Source: Halorubrum cibi (GTDB lineage Archaea; Halobacteriota; Halobacteria; Halobacteriales; Haloferacaceae). From it: 64,000 bases of DNA. The stretch's first letter is position 1; each line of letters begins with the position of its first letter. The stretch is taken from positions 186,001-250,000 of the forward strand of contig NZ_FXTD01000002.1 in assembly GCF_900182635.1 (NCBI RefSeq), in the 5' to 3' direction. The translations under genes and the position numbers were made by a program. Shown here one piece after another: positions 8,460 through 17,073 of this stretch. The notes under the pieces are model-generated. The model saw only the letters and a program-made list of their open reading frames with translations, ran no database searches and had not been told where the DNA came from.

Positions 8460-10778
8460 ATGATCGGGGAGCTGGCGAGAGACCTGAAGCGCGAGGCCGA
8501 GCGGGCGAACCAGCGGCGGCTCCTCGTGCTCGCCGGCGATCGCGACCGCGGAATCGACGCCGCCTACGACGCGATCGAGGCGGTCGGTGTCGACGACGAA
8601 CGCGTCTCGATCGTCTCGACCCGCGAGGGATTTCGGTTCGAGCGGGTCGCCCCGCGGGCCGCGGACGAACTCCTCGGCCGCACGCGTGAGGTCGTCGTCC
8701 TCGACTGTCACGGCCGGTTCGTCCCGAACGCGCTGGGGCGGGCCGCGGGCGCGGTGGACGGCGGCGGGCTGCTCGTCCTCTTGACCCCTCCGCTCGAGGA
8801 CTGGCCGGAGCGTCGGGACGGCTTCGACGAGTCGCTCGCGGTCCCGCCGTTCGCGCTCGCGGACGTGACGGGGCGGTTCCGCGAACGGCTGGTCGGGACG
8901 ATCCGGACGCACCCCGGCGTCGCGGTCGTCGATCTGGGCGAGGCGGAATCCGGAGCGACCGGACCGGGAGCGACCAGATCGGGAACGACCGGATCGGAGG
9001 CCACGATCCGTCGCGACGGCCTCACCGATCCGCCGGCGGCGCGCGCGCGGTCGCCGCCGGGACGCCCCGCGACCGCGACGTTTCCAGCGGCGGTGTACGA
9101 GGCGTGTCTCACCGCCGACCAGTCGCGCGGGGTCCGGGCACTGGAGTCGCTCGCGACGCCGGGGTCGGCGGTCGTGATCGAGTCCGATCGCGGCCGCGGG
9201 AAATCGAGCGCGGCCGGACTCGCCGCGGGCGCGCTCGCGCTCGCCGGCCACGACGTGCTCGTCACCGCCCCCGCCTTCCGCAACGCCGCGGAGGTGTTCG
9301 CTCGTGCGCGTGAGGTCGTCGGTGCGGGCGCGGACGACGTCGAGGACGACCGAACGATCCGCGTCGCCGACGGCGGTCGCGTCCGATTCCTCCCGCCGGC
9401 GGCCGCGGCCGAGCTCCCCGACGACCCGGACTGCGTCGTCGTCGACGAGGCGGCGGCGCTGCCGGTTCGACTGCTCGAGCGGTTCCTCTCCGCGCCCGCG
9501 GTCGCGTTCTGTACGACCGTCCACGGCTACGAAGGGGCCGGCCGCGGCTTCTCGGTGCGCTTTCGCGACCGGCTCGCGGAGAGCGAATTCGCGGTCCGTG
9601 ACGTCCGCCTCGACGAGCCGATCCGGTACGCCCGCGACGACCCGGTGGAGTCGTGGATCGCGCGCGCGCTGTTGCTCGACGCCCGCCCGTCGGTCCCGGA
9701 GGCGGTTGCGGGGACGACCGTCGCGGACGTCGGTTACCGGACACTTCCGCCCGACGAGTTGCTCTCGGACGAGACCCTGCTGGGCGAGGCGTTCGGGCTG
9801 CTCGTGGCCGCCCACTACCGAACGGAGCCGAACGACCTCGCGCGGCTGCTCGACGCCCCGAACCTCGTCGCGCGCGCGCTCGTTTCGGGCGATCGAGTCG
9901 TCGCAGTCGCGTTGCTGGCGCGGGAGGGCGGGCTCGACCCGGAGACTCGGGCGGGGATGTACGAGGGCGAGCGCGTCCGCGGCAACATGGTGCCGGACGT
10001 GCTCACGAGCCAGCTCCGCGACGAGTCCGCCGCCGAGTCTCGAGGGCTCCGAACCGTTCGAATCGCGGTCCATCACGCGCTCCGCGGCCGCGGAATCGGC
10101 TCGCGCCTACTCGAGGAAGTCCACGACGAGTTCGACGAGGAAGTCGACCACTTCTCGGTCGGTTTCGGTGCCACCCCACGGCTCCTCCGGTTCTGGCGGC
10201 GGGCGGGCTACCGGAGCGTCCACCTCTCGACGACCCGCAACGACGCCTCCGGAGAGCACTCCGCGATCATGCTTCGGCCGGAGAGCGACGCCGGGAAAGC
10301 CCTGCTCGATCGGCACGCGATCGCCTTCCGAGACCGCGAGCGCGACGCCCTGTCTGACGCCCATCGCGACGTCGACGCCGACGCGGCTCGCGGCGTCCTC
10401 GCGGCGTGTTCCGCGCCGGTGTCGGTCGATCTCACCGACCACGAGTGGCGGGCCGTCGTCGCGGCGTCGTTCGGGCCGGGAATGTACGACGTCGCGCCCG
10501 GCGCGTTCCGCGACCTCGCGATCGCGACGCTGACCGGAGGCGGAGGTGCACCGACCGACACGGAAACCGGCTTCGACGTCGACCTCGACGACCGCGAGGA
10601 GCGGCTGCTCGTCCGGAAGGTGTTACAGGGCCGTCCGTGGGAGTCGGTCGCAGACGAGCTGGAGTACGTCTCGACGGCGGCGTGTATGCGCGCGCTCGGA
10701 TCGGCGACCGAGCCTCTCGTCGAGCGCTACGGGACCGACTTCGCGCTGGCGGAACGTGATCGGTTCCTCGACGGCTGA
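8460..10778 (+). CDS. tmcA: tRNA(Met) cytidine acetyltransferase TmcA
   Basis: Forms N4-acetylcytidine in RNA using acetyl-CoA and ATP. The 772-residue protein shows the TmcA/Nat10 order: an N-terminal DUF1726-type domain, a RecD-like helicase/ATPase domain with Walker A DRGRGKSSA (about residue 243-251) and Walker B DCVVVDEAAALP (about 322-333), a GNAT domain with HHALRGRGIGSRLLEEV (about 540-556), and a C-terminal RNA-binding region. A poorly conserved Gly/Ala/Thr-rich insertion (about 160-205) links the first two domains. The start at 8460 (MIGELARDLKREAERANQRR) was chosen because upstream in-frame sequence has no homology. Archaeal homologues acetylate tRNA and, in thermophiles, many rRNA sites. 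Confidence 0.92.
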   Translation: MIGELARDLKREAERANQRRLLVLAGDRDRGIDAAYDAIEAVGVDDERVSIVSTREGFRFERVAPRAADELLGRTREVVVLDCHGRFVPNALGRAAGAVDGGGLLVLLTPPLEDWPERRDGFDESLAVPPFALADVTGRFRERLVGTIRTHPGVAVVDLGEAESGATGPGATRSGTTGSEATIRRDGLTDPPAARARSPPGRPATATFPAAVYEACLTADQSRGVRALESLATPGSAVVIESDRGRGKSSAAGLAAGALALAGHDVLVTAPAFRNAAEVFARAREVVGAGADDVEDDRTIRVADGGRVRFLPPAAAAELPDDPDCVVVDEAAALPVRLLERFLSAPAVAFCTTVHGYEGAGRGFSVRFRDRLAESEFAVRDVRLDEPIRYARDDPVESWIARALLLDARPSVPEAVAGTTVADVGYRTLPPDELLSDETLLGEAFGLLVAAHYRTEPNDLARLLDAPNLVARALVSGDRVVAVALLAREGGLDPETRAGMYEGERVRGNMVPDVLTSQLRDESAAESRGLRTVRIAVHHALRGRGIGSRLLEEVHDEFDEEVDHFSVGFGATPRLLRFWRRAGYRSVHLSTTRNDASGEHSAIMLRPESDAGKALLDRHAIAFRDRERDALSDAHRDVDADAARGVLAACSAPVSVDLTDHEWRAVVAASFGPGMYDVAPGAFRDLAIATLTGGGGAPTDTETGFDVDLDDREERLLVRKVLQGRPWESVADELEYVSTAACMRALGSATEPLVERYGTDFALAERDRFLDG

Positions 10779-10828
10779 GGTCAGGGTCCGAAGGTCGGCG
10801 CCTCGATCGGTCGTCGAGCAGTCGTCGA

Positions 10829-11125
10829 TCAGTCGTCGGCGGACTCCGGGTCGTGGATCGGGAGGTCGGCGACGTGGTCCGCGGCCTCGGAGAAGTTCGG
10901 CCCGGGTTCGATCTCGCCGGTCTCCGGGTCCCATTCGATGTATCCCGCCTCCTCGAGCGCGGGGAGATGGGTCTCACGGAGCGCGGCTTCGATCTCCTCC
11001 GCGCGGCCGCGCGGTCGGAGGTCCGTCACCGATTCGACCGCGTCGTCGGCGATCGCCGCGACGACCCGGCGGCGAGGCACGAACGCGAGCGGCGACGTGT
11101 CGGCGGCGGTAGTGTCGTGGGACAT
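10829..11125 (-). CDS. Small winged-helix protein (DUF7344-like)
   Basis: A 98-residue acidic protein with a winged-helix-like core: RRRVVAAIADDAVESVTDL followed by a recognition-helix-like region and HLPALEEAGYIEWDPETGEI as the beta-wing. This is the pattern of the small haloarchaeal HTH proteins of the DUF7344 kind, usually regulators near signalling or exported-protein genes. The target is unknown. The ATG at 11125 is followed by a Thr/Ala-rich stretch without homology. The upstream region (11126-11160) contains an ataaaac-like AT-rich patch that could be its promoter. Confidence 0.6.
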   Translation of the reverse strand: MSHDTTAADTSPLAFVPRRRVVAAIADDAVESVTDLRPRGRAEEIEAALRETHLPALEEAGYIEWDPETGEIEPGPNFSEAADHVADLPIHDPESADD

Positions 11126-11192
11126 GATCGGTTTCGTGTGTATTCGTATTCACACAGCGTGGAGAAATAAAACTACGGGCGCGAGCGCTCGC

Positions 11193-11594
11193 TCAGTCGG
11201 ACCGGTACGCCCGTCGCAGGAAGACGAACACTCCGCCGAGCATCGCCAGGTTTCCGAAGAAGGCCAGCCGCTCGCCGCCGCGGTCGTCCTCGTCGGCGTT
11301 CCAGAAGTCGTGCATCGTCGCCGTGACGACCGCGAGGAAGGCGGCGGCCGCGCCGGTCGCGATCCGAGGGAGTCGCCAGAGCGCGATCCCGAGCCCGGCG
11401 ATGACCATCGTGCCGGAGGCCATCGGGGCCGCAATCTCGGGGAGCGGAACGCCCGCGGAGTCGGCGTAGGCGACCGTGTCCTCCATGTCGCGGAAGTCCT
11501 CGGAGGCCTGAAGCGCGAGCCCGAGTCCGAGCGCGACCCGGCCGAGCCGCGAGAGCGAATCGTCGGCGTCTGATTCCGGTGGATCTCCGTTCAT
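11193..11594 (-). CDS. DoxX family membrane protein
   Basis: A 133-residue protein with about four predicted membrane helices: LGRVALGLGLALQ, ASGTMVIAGLGIAL, TGAAAAFLAVVTATM and LAFFGNLAMLGGVFVFL. The MHDFW segment before the last helix and the final RRAYRSD fit DoxX-like proteins, many of which act with quinones or redox stress systems. The specific role is unknown. The start at 11594 (MNGDPPESDADD) removes nine residues of unsupported upstream sequence. It lies 65 bases upstream of the small HTH gene on the same strand. Confidence 0.7.
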   Translation of the reverse strand: MNGDPPESDADDSLSRLGRVALGLGLALQASEDFRDMEDTVAYADSAGVPLPEIAAPMASGTMVIAGLGIALWRLPRIATGAAAAFLAVVTATMHDFWNADEDDRGGERLAFFGNLAMLGGVFVFLRRAYRSD

Positions 11595-11669
11595 GTCACC
11601 CGCAACGCACGCGAGGTACAAAACTCTACAGTCGACGACGGGGCGTTTCCGAGACGACGTCGAACGCGC

Positions 11670-12284
11670 TCACGAGTGCGGTCGGAAGAACGCCGAAACC
11701 GCCTCGCCGACGTCGGCGGACCGCCCGACGAAGAAGTGGTCGGATTCGAAGGAGACGGTCTCGATCCCCAGCGCTCTCGCCCGTTCGACCACCGGTTTCC
11801 AGTCGGCCGTCGAGTCGCGGGTCGCGTACCCGATCCGAACGGGAACGTCCCCGGCCCGGAGAGCGTCGAGTGCGGCGACCGCGTCGACGTCGGTCGCGAG
11901 CCGATCGGTCGGTGCGAGCGCGAAGACGCCGGAGAGTTCCGGTCGGCTCGCGGCCGTGACGAGCGCGACGGTGCCGCCGAACGAGTAGCCGAACAGCCCG
12001 ACCCGGTCGTATCGATCGAGCGCCCAGCCGACGGCGCCGTCGGCGTCGGTACACTCGCCGTACCCCCCGTCGTACTCGCCGTAATCGAACCGGAGACAGT
12101 CGACGTCGGAGTCGGTGAGCGCGCCGCTGACGGCGACGAGGCGCTCGTCCCCGCGGTGGCCCCCGTGACGCGGGTGAGGGGGACAGGCGACGACGACCGC
12201 GTCCGACCGGGTTCCGTCGATCGCGGCGCGGTCGAGGCTGGCACGCACGTCGCGGCCGCCCGGTATCAGGACGGTGTCGCTCAC
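11670..12284 (-). CDS. Alpha/beta hydrolase (dienelactone-hydrolase/KANL3-like)
   Basis: A 204-residue cytosolic alpha/beta hydrolase. The nucleophile elbow GYSFGG (about residues 99-104, Ser nucleophile) follows a core strand in YDRVGLFGYS. An N-terminal strand-loop with CPPHPRHGGHRGD matches the HPHPxxGG oxyanion-hole motif of this family. The acid is likely the Asp in YATRDSTADW (about 154) and the base the His in SDHFFVGR (about 183). The substrate is unknown. It is part of a compact minus-strand run; its start is 14 bases from the stop of the next upstream gene (12299-12697). Confidence 0.8.
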   Translation of the reverse strand: MSDTVLIPGGRDVRASLDRAAIDGTRSDAVVVACPPHPRHGGHRGDERLVAVSGALTDSDVDCLRFDYGEYDGGYGECTDADGAVGWALDRYDRVGLFGYSFGGTVALVTAASRPELSGVFALAPTDRLATDVDAVAALDALRAGDVPVRIGYATRDSTADWKPVVERARALGIETVSFESDHFFVGRSADVGEAVSAFFRPHS

Positions 12285-12298
12285 GGGAGGAAGAGGAG

Positions 12299-12697
12299 TC
12301 AGGGCACCTGCGTCACGCGGTCGACGCCGTCGAGATCGGTCAGGTCGGCGGCGAGTGCCTCCTGATCGACGCCGACCTCGTAGTAGAACACCACGTCGAA
12401 GGTGCCCTCACGCAGGAGCTGTTGACACTCCCAGACGAACGCCTCCTCGTCGAGGGTGCGCCCCTGGAACTGGTTCGAGGAGAAGTCGGTGTCGTCGTTG
12501 CCCGCCTCGATGTACGTCTCGCCCTTCCCGGCGTGGTCGGCGATGACCTCGTTGGCGTCGACGGTGAGTTCGTGCATCTCGAGGTCCTCCTGACTCGACA
12601 ATTCCGTGTGGACGATACAGCCGACGAGTTCGACGTCGCCGGGCTCCAAGAGCGCCTTCGTCCGTTGATAGAGGTCCGACTCCAAGGTCTCGCTCAT
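12299..12697 (-). CDS. Conserved haloarchaeal protein (resembles DUF5778)
   Basis: A 132-residue protein with no membrane segment or recognisable catalytic motif. It starts MSETLESDLYQRTKALLEPG, contains a hydrophobic strand ELVGCIVHTELSSQE and ends with an alternating strand/helix TFDVVFYYEVGVDQEALA. Three scattered residues (Cys about 27, His about 30 and Cys about 90) could be functional, but no motif is evident. It resembles a haloarchaea-restricted conserved family, and I assign no function. It sits between an alpha/beta hydrolase and an aldehyde dehydrogenase on the same strand. Confidence 0.6.
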   Translation of the reverse strand: MSETLESDLYQRTKALLEPGDVELVGCIVHTELSSQEDLEMHELTVDANEVIADHAGKGETYIEAGNDDTDFSSNQFQGRTLDEEAFVWECQQLLREGTFDVVFYYEVGVDQEALAADLTDLDGVDRVTQVP

Positions 12698-12766
12698 ACT
12701 GGACCGTTCGGTTCCGACGCTAAACGAGTGACGGTTCCGTCGCGACTCAGAGCCGATCGCGCCGGT

Positions 12767-14128
12767 TCACTGGACCCAGACCGTCTTCCGGTTCACGAAC
12801 TCCTTGATTCCCGCCTCCGAGAGCTCCCGGCCGAATCCCGAGATCCCGACGCCCCCGAACGGAACCCGCGGGTCGGAGGCGACGACGCGGTTGACGTAGA
12901 CGCAGCCGGCGTCGATCTCGTGGGCGAGCCGCTCGCCGCGCTCCCGGTCGGTCGTCCAGACGCTCCCGCCGAGCCCGAAGCGCGTGTCGTTGGCCCGCTC
13001 GATGGCTTCTTCCTCGTCGTCGACGCGGAAGACGGCCGCCACGGGACCGAACAGTTCGTCCCTGGCGGCGGGGGCGTCGTCCGGGACGTCCGTCAGCACC
13101 GTCGGCGGGTAGAAGGCCCCGTCGCGGTCGAGCGGCTCCCCGCCCGTCTCGAGGGTCGCGCCGGCCTCGACGCTCCGTTCGACCTGGTCGTGAAGCTCCG
13201 CCATCAGGTCGGCGCTGGCCTGTGGCCCCACCTCGGTGTCGCGGTCGGTCGGGTCGCCCACGGTCAGCGCTTCGGCCCCCTCGACGAGCCCCGAGACGAA
13301 CTCGTCGTAGACGTCGTCGTGGACGACGAAGCGTTTCGCGGCGATACACGACTGCCCGGAGTTCTGGTTGCGCGCCCACACGCCCTCCTCGATCGTCGTC
13401 TCGAGGTCGGCGTCGTCGAGGACCACGAACGGGTCGCTACCGCCGAGCTCGAGGACGGACTTCTTGATCCGCTTCCCGGACGCCGAGGCGACCGCGCTCC
13501 CTGCGGGACCGCTGCCCGTGAGCGTCGTCGCCTTCACCCGGTCGTCGTCGATGGCGTCCTCGACGAGGTCCGACGGGATGAGAAGCGTCTGGAAGGCGTC
13601 TTCCGGGAAGCCGGCGTCGCGGAGCACCTCCTCGATGGCGAGCGCACAGCCGGGGACGTTCGAGGCGTGTTTCAGCAGGCCGACGTTGCCGGCGACGAGG
13701 TTCGGCGCGGCGAAGCGGAACACCTGCCAGAACGGGAAATTCCACGGCATCACGGCGAGGACGGGCCCGAGCGGCTCGTAGGAGGTCTTCACCTCCGAGC
13801 CGGGCGGGCTCGGGTGGTACTCGTCCTCGAGGTAGGCGCTCGCGAACTCGGCGTAGTGTTCACACACCCATGCGCACTTCTCGATCTCGCCTTCCGCCTG
13901 CTCGATCGGCTTGCCCATCTCCCGAGTCATGAGCTCGGCGTACTCGGACTTCCGGTCACGGAGGATCTCGGCGGCGGAGACGAGCAGCTCCTCGCGTTCA
14001 CGTCGCGGTCGCTCGCGCCAGGAGTCGAAGGCCGCCTCCGCGCGGTCAAGCGCGTCTTCGACGTCCGCCGCGTCGTCCTCCTCGTACGTCTCGACCGTCT
14101 CGCCGGTCGCGGGATCGACCACGTCCAT
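12767..14128 (-). CDS. NAD(P)-dependent aldehyde dehydrogenase, succinate-semialdehyde type
   Basis: Oxidises an aldehyde to its acid with NAD(P). The 453-residue protein is shorter than typical ALDHs (about 480-500), as in the YneI/Sad-type succinate-semialdehyde dehydrogenases. Motifs: MPWNFPFWQVFR (NAD-binding and active-site Asn), LTGSGPAGSAV, ELGGSDPF (general base Glu, about 226) and NSGQSCIAAKRF (nucleophile Cys, about 260). The start at 14128 (MDVVDPATGETV) matches the family. An in-frame ATG at 14152 cannot be excluded, because a tatttaatta promoter element lies near 14185-14195. A GabT-like aminotransferase lies 1.2 kb away across mutY, suggesting a semialdehyde substrate by inference. 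Confidence 0.85.
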   Translation of the reverse strand: MDVVDPATGETVETYEEDDAADVEDALDRAEAAFDSWRERPRREREELLVSAAEILRDRKSEYAELMTREMGKPIEQAEGEIEKCAWVCEHYAEFASAYLEDEYHPSPPGSEVKTSYEPLGPVLAVMPWNFPFWQVFRFAAPNLVAGNVGLLKHASNVPGCALAIEEVLRDAGFPEDAFQTLLIPSDLVEDAIDDDRVKATTLTGSGPAGSAVASASGKRIKKSVLELGGSDPFVVLDDADLETTIEEGVWARNQNSGQSCIAAKRFVVHDDVYDEFVSGLVEGAEALTVGDPTDRDTEVGPQASADLMAELHDQVERSVEAGATLETGGEPLDRDGAFYPPTVLTDVPDDAPAARDELFGPVAAVFRVDDEEEAIERANDTRFGLGGSVWTTDRERGERLAHEIDAGCVYVNRVVASDPRVPFGGVGISGFGRELSEAGIKEFVNRKTVWVQ

Positions 14129-14180
14129 GGACGGAGGTCCCGCTCTCCGCATCTATGTCTTTCCATGGGAATCGAGAATG

Positions 14181-14196
14181 AATAATTAAATACGGT
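14181..14196 (-). promoter_or_regulatory. AT-rich promoter upstream of the aldehyde dehydrogenase
   Basis: The minus strand reads ccgtatttaattattcat just upstream of the aldehyde dehydrogenase gene. A TATA-type element here would start transcription near 14155-14165. That leaves a leader of about 30-40 bases for the start at 14128, or almost none for the alternative ATG at 14152. Confidence 0.5.
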
Positions 14197-14298
14197 TCCT
14201 ATAACCGGATCCAACGAAGGTTATGAAACGACGATCGGTTACTCCCATCGTTGCTCGCCCGCGACGTCTCAGAATCCGTTCGACGCGTCCGGATCGCA

Positions 14299-15249
14299 CT
14301 ACCGGAGGCGAGCCGTTATCTGATCGTCCCGTTCCTCGATCCTGACGAGACCGTCGTCGGCGAGGTCCGAAAGCAGCCCGCGGAGCCACTCCCGTCCGTG
14401 CTCGCCGTCGGGCGTGTAGTCCACGCGGATCCGGTGGCCGAGCGCGTCCAGGTCCATCTCGTCGTGTTCGCCGAGGAGTCGAACGATCCGACCGCGGAAC
14501 TGTCGACGGCTTCCCTCGAAGCTCGGCTGAGTGGGAACGTCGGGCGCGGTGAAGTCGCCGGTCTGGTACGCGTGACACCACTCGCGCCACGGGCAGCCGG
14601 CCTCGTCACACCGGGGTTTCTTCCCGCACGCGACGCCGCCGAGTTCCATGATCGCGTTGTTCCAGATTCGGGACTCGCCGGCGGGCATGACGTGGGAGGC
14701 GACCCGTTCGAAGGCGTCGTCGTCGTCCGGAACGTCGAAGGCGCGGTGGAGGACGCGTTTCACGTTGGTGTCGACGACCGCGTCGCCGTTGTTGAACGCG
14801 AACGACGCCACCGCGTTGGCGGTGTAGGGGCCGACGCCCATCAGCTCCCGTAGCTCGTCGGGAGAGTCGGGGAACGCCCCGCCGTACTCGGTTTCGACCT
14901 GCGTCGCCGCCTCGTGGAGGTACGTCGCGCGGTTGTTGTACCCGAGCGAGTGGTCCGACCAGAAGGCGACCACGTCGCTCTGGTCGGCCGCGGCGAGGTC
15001 GGCCGCGGTCGGCCAGCGCTCGAGGAAGTCCTCCCACGCGGGGACGACCCGGTCGAGCTGGGTCTGCTGGCTCATCACCTCGCTGACGAGGATCTCGTAG
15101 GGGTCCGTCGTCCGCCGCCAGGGGAACTCCCGGTGGTCCGTCTCGTACCACTCGCGGAGCGCGTCGCGGACCGCCTCGGGATCCGCCGGGAGGGAGGGAT
15201 CGTCGCCGTCGGCGAGCCCGGAGACCACGGTCTCGTCGGGATCGGTCAT
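14299..15249 (-). CDS. mutY: A/G-specific adenine glycosylase MutY
   Basis: Removes adenine mispaired with 8-oxoguanine in base-excision repair. The 316-residue protein has the HhH-GPD fold: catalytic Glu about 57 in VSEVMSQQTQ, helix-hairpin-helix LMGVGPYTANAVAS (137-149) and catalytic Asp about 160 in VVDTNVKRV. The [4Fe-4S] ligands are Cys 208, 214, 219 and 225. The spacing is C-x5-C-x4-C-x5-C rather than the bacterial C-x6-C-x2-C-x5-C. A C-terminal winged region (about 245-316) stands where bacterial MutY has its NUDIX-like domain, and no obvious 8-oxoG-recognition domain is seen. The start at 15249 gives an acidic N-terminal extension of about 25 residues. Confidence 0.9.
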   Translation of the reverse strand: MTDPDETVVSGLADGDDPSLPADPEAVRDALREWYETDHREFPWRRTTDPYEILVSEVMSQQTQLDRVVPAWEDFLERWPTAADLAAADQSDVVAFWSDHSLGYNNRATYLHEAATQVETEYGGAFPDSPDELRELMGVGPYTANAVASFAFNNGDAVVDTNVKRVLHRAFDVPDDDDAFERVASHVMPAGESRIWNNAIMELGGVACGKKPRCDEAGCPWREWCHAYQTGDFTAPDVPTQPSFEGSRRQFRGRIVRLLGEHDEMDLDALGHRIRVDYTPDGEHGREWLRGLLSDLADDGLVRIEERDDQITARLR

Positions 15250-15314
15250 ACGCTCCGTCGGGCGGCGGGCGGTTTATCCGTGATGGTCCGTCTCGCCGAG
15301 GTAAATCGGGTACC

Positions 15315-16655
15315 TCAGGCGACGTCGGCGATCGCGGCCGTCAACAGCTCGCAGCCGAGCTCGATCTCGCGCTCGGTGACGTCGAGCGGCGGGAGGATCC
15401 GGATCACCTTCTGGCCGCACGCGAGGGTGAGAAGGCCGTGTTGGACCGCCCGGTCGACGACCTCGTCGCGGCGGTCCGTAGTGTCGAACTCGACGGCGAG
15501 CATCAGGCCCTTGCCGCGCACGTCGACGACGCCCTCGGGGTCGGCGTCGCGCATGACCTCGAGGAACTGCCGGCCGCGCTCGCTCGCGTTCTCCATGAGC
15601 CCCTCCTCGCGGATGGCGTCGATCGTGAGCGACCCCTGGAGCGCGCCGACGACGTCGCCGGCCCCCCACGTCGAGGAGATCCGGCCGGTCTCCTCGGGGA
15701 AGACGTCCGAGCGGGAGACGGTCGCGCCGACGCGGAGCCCCTTCGCGCTCGTGATCACGTCGGGCTCGATCGCGTAGTTGTCCGCACCCCACATCTCGCC
15801 GGTGCGGCCGAGCCCGGACTGGATCTCATCGGCGATGAGCGTGATGTCGTGTTCCTCGACGAGGTCGGCGATCTCGTCCGTGAACGCCTCCGATGGGAAC
15901 CGGTAGCCGCCCTCGCCCTGGATCGGCTCCATGATGAGGTACGCGACCTCGTCGGGGTCGATGTGGCCGGTCTTCGGGTCGAGCTTCTGGCGCAGTCGCG
16001 ATTCGCCGTCGGCGAAGAAGCCGCACGAACAGGTGTCGGCCGAGCACGTCCGGTCGTCACAGAACGGCGCGTCGTGGACGCCGCTCATCTCGGGGAAGTC
16101 CCGCCGGTAGACGGACTTCGAGCGATTGAGCGAGAGCGCCCCGAGCGTCCGGCCGTGGAAGGCGCCCTCGAAGGTGATCGCGTACTTCGCGCCGTCCGCG
16201 TCGTCGTAGGAGATCTTGATCGCGTTCTCGACCGCCTCCGCCCCCGAGTTCGAGAGGAAGACGGTGTCCATGTCGTAGTGGGAAGTGATGTCGGTGAGTC
16301 GGTCCATGAGGTCGGCGGGGCCGGGAGTCGCCTCACCCGGCGGCTTGCCGTCGGAGACGTAGAAGTCTTGACCCGCGATCTTCGTCGGATCGACGATCCC
16401 GAACTCCTCCATCGGCTCGGTGATGAGCGGGTTGTTGTACCCGAGCGGCGCGGCGGCGACGTGGCTCGTGAAGTCCATGAGGACGTTTCCGTCGACGTCG
16501 GTACAGAAGGGACCCGTCGCGGGCGCGGTGCGGTCCCAGACGAACTCGTAGACGTACGTGCTCGGTGCCGCCGATCGGTGGTGGTAATCGACCCACTCCT
16601 GGGCTCGCTCTCCCGGGAATTCGGTCACTTCGGGTGTTACCGTGTCACGGTCCAT
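15315..16655 (-). CDS. Class III aminotransferase (GABA/ornithine-type) with a Cys-rich insertion
   Basis: PLP-dependent fold-type I aminotransferase of 446 residues. Visible are the phosphate-binding SNSGAEAVENAIK (about 135-147), FHGRTLGALS (about 166-175), EPIQGEGGY (243-251), PLP-ring Asp about 276 in LIADEIQSG and Schiff-base Lys about 305 in SAKGLRVG. The closest types are 4-aminobutyrate and other omega-amino aminotransferases; the exact substrate is unknown. An uncommon feature is the Cys-rich segment at about 199-211 (Cys 199, 204, 209, 211), which looks like a metal site. It lies 65 bases upstream of mutY on the same strand. The PadR gene farther upstream (16755-17030) is in the same direction and may be cotranscribed. 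Confidence 0.85.
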   Translation of the reverse strand: MDRDTVTPEVTEFPGERAQEWVDYHHRSAAPSTYVYEFVWDRTAPATGPFCTDVDGNVLMDFTSHVAAAPLGYNNPLITEPMEEFGIVDPTKIAGQDFYVSDGKPPGEATPGPADLMDRLTDITSHYDMDTVFLSNSGAEAVENAIKISYDDADGAKYAITFEGAFHGRTLGALSLNRSKSVYRRDFPEMSGVHDAPFCDDRTCSADTCSCGFFADGESRLRQKLDPKTGHIDPDEVAYLIMEPIQGEGGYRFPSEAFTDEIADLVEEHDITLIADEIQSGLGRTGEMWGADNYAIEPDVITSAKGLRVGATVSRSDVFPEETGRISSTWGAGDVVGALQGSLTIDAIREEGLMENASERGRQFLEVMRDADPEGVVDVRGKGLMLAVEFDTTDRRDEVVDRAVQHGLLTLACGQKVIRILPPLDVTEREIELGCELLTAAIADVA

Positions 16656-16754
16656 ACACTAGGGTGTCACCCGACCGCGAAAAAAGAGGGGGCTACCATG
16701 GGAGGAGGGTCGAGATCGAAAACGTCGAGAGTTCGGATCGGGAGAAAGGGTCCG

Positions 16755-17030
16755 TCAGTGCTCGATGTACGTCGTTTCCCACTCCGTGCGGGCGTCGATC
16801 TCGCGACGTCCGCGGCGGGTGAGCGTGTAGTAGTTCGTTCGGCGGTCGCGTTGTCCCTTCTCGACGAGACCCTTCTCGACGAGCGTATCGAGGTTCGGAT
16901 AGAGCCGGCCGTGATGGATCTCCTTTTCGTAGTAGTCCTCCAGCTCGTCCTTTATCGCCAGTCCGTGCGGCTCCTCGAGGCCGGCGATCACGTAGAGCAA
17001 GTCGCGCTGGAAACCTGTGAGGTCGTACAT
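16755..17030 (-). CDS. PadR family transcriptional regulator
   Basis: A 91-residue winged-helix DNA-binding protein. MYDLTGFQRDLLYVIAGLEE opens the family, LAIKDELEDYYEKEI and HHGRLYPNLDTLVEKGLVEK form the HTH and wing, and NYYTLTRRGRREI completes it. It has only the minimal PadR domain, without the C-terminal dimerisation helices of longer members. The start at 17030 was chosen because homology begins there and a very AT-rich promoter lies just upstream. Such regulators often repress their own promoter or a neighbour; the aminotransferase (15315-16655) directly downstream is a candidate target. Confidence 0.85.
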   Translation of the reverse strand: MYDLTGFQRDLLYVIAGLEEPHGLAIKDELEDYYEKEIHHGRLYPNLDTLVEKGLVEKGQRDRRTNYYTLTRRGRREIDARTEWETTYIEH

Positions 17031-17039
17031 GCGGCTGGA

Positions 17040-17073
17040 CGGATATATACGTGGAAAATAAATAAATATACCG
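17040..17073 (-). promoter_or_regulatory. AT-rich promoter of the padR gene
   Basis: The minus strand carries tatatttatttattttcc at 17052-17070 and gtatatatcc at 17041-17050, just upstream of the padR start. The first can serve as a TATA box with a leaderless start. The second overlaps the expected initiation region and would be a natural site for autorepression, though I see no classical PadR palindrome. Confidence 0.5.

Noticed and set aside
10779-10828. Small RNA gene between tmcA and the HTH gene
   Set aside because: The 50-base convergent gap has short runs of tcgatcg but no stable stem or promoter.
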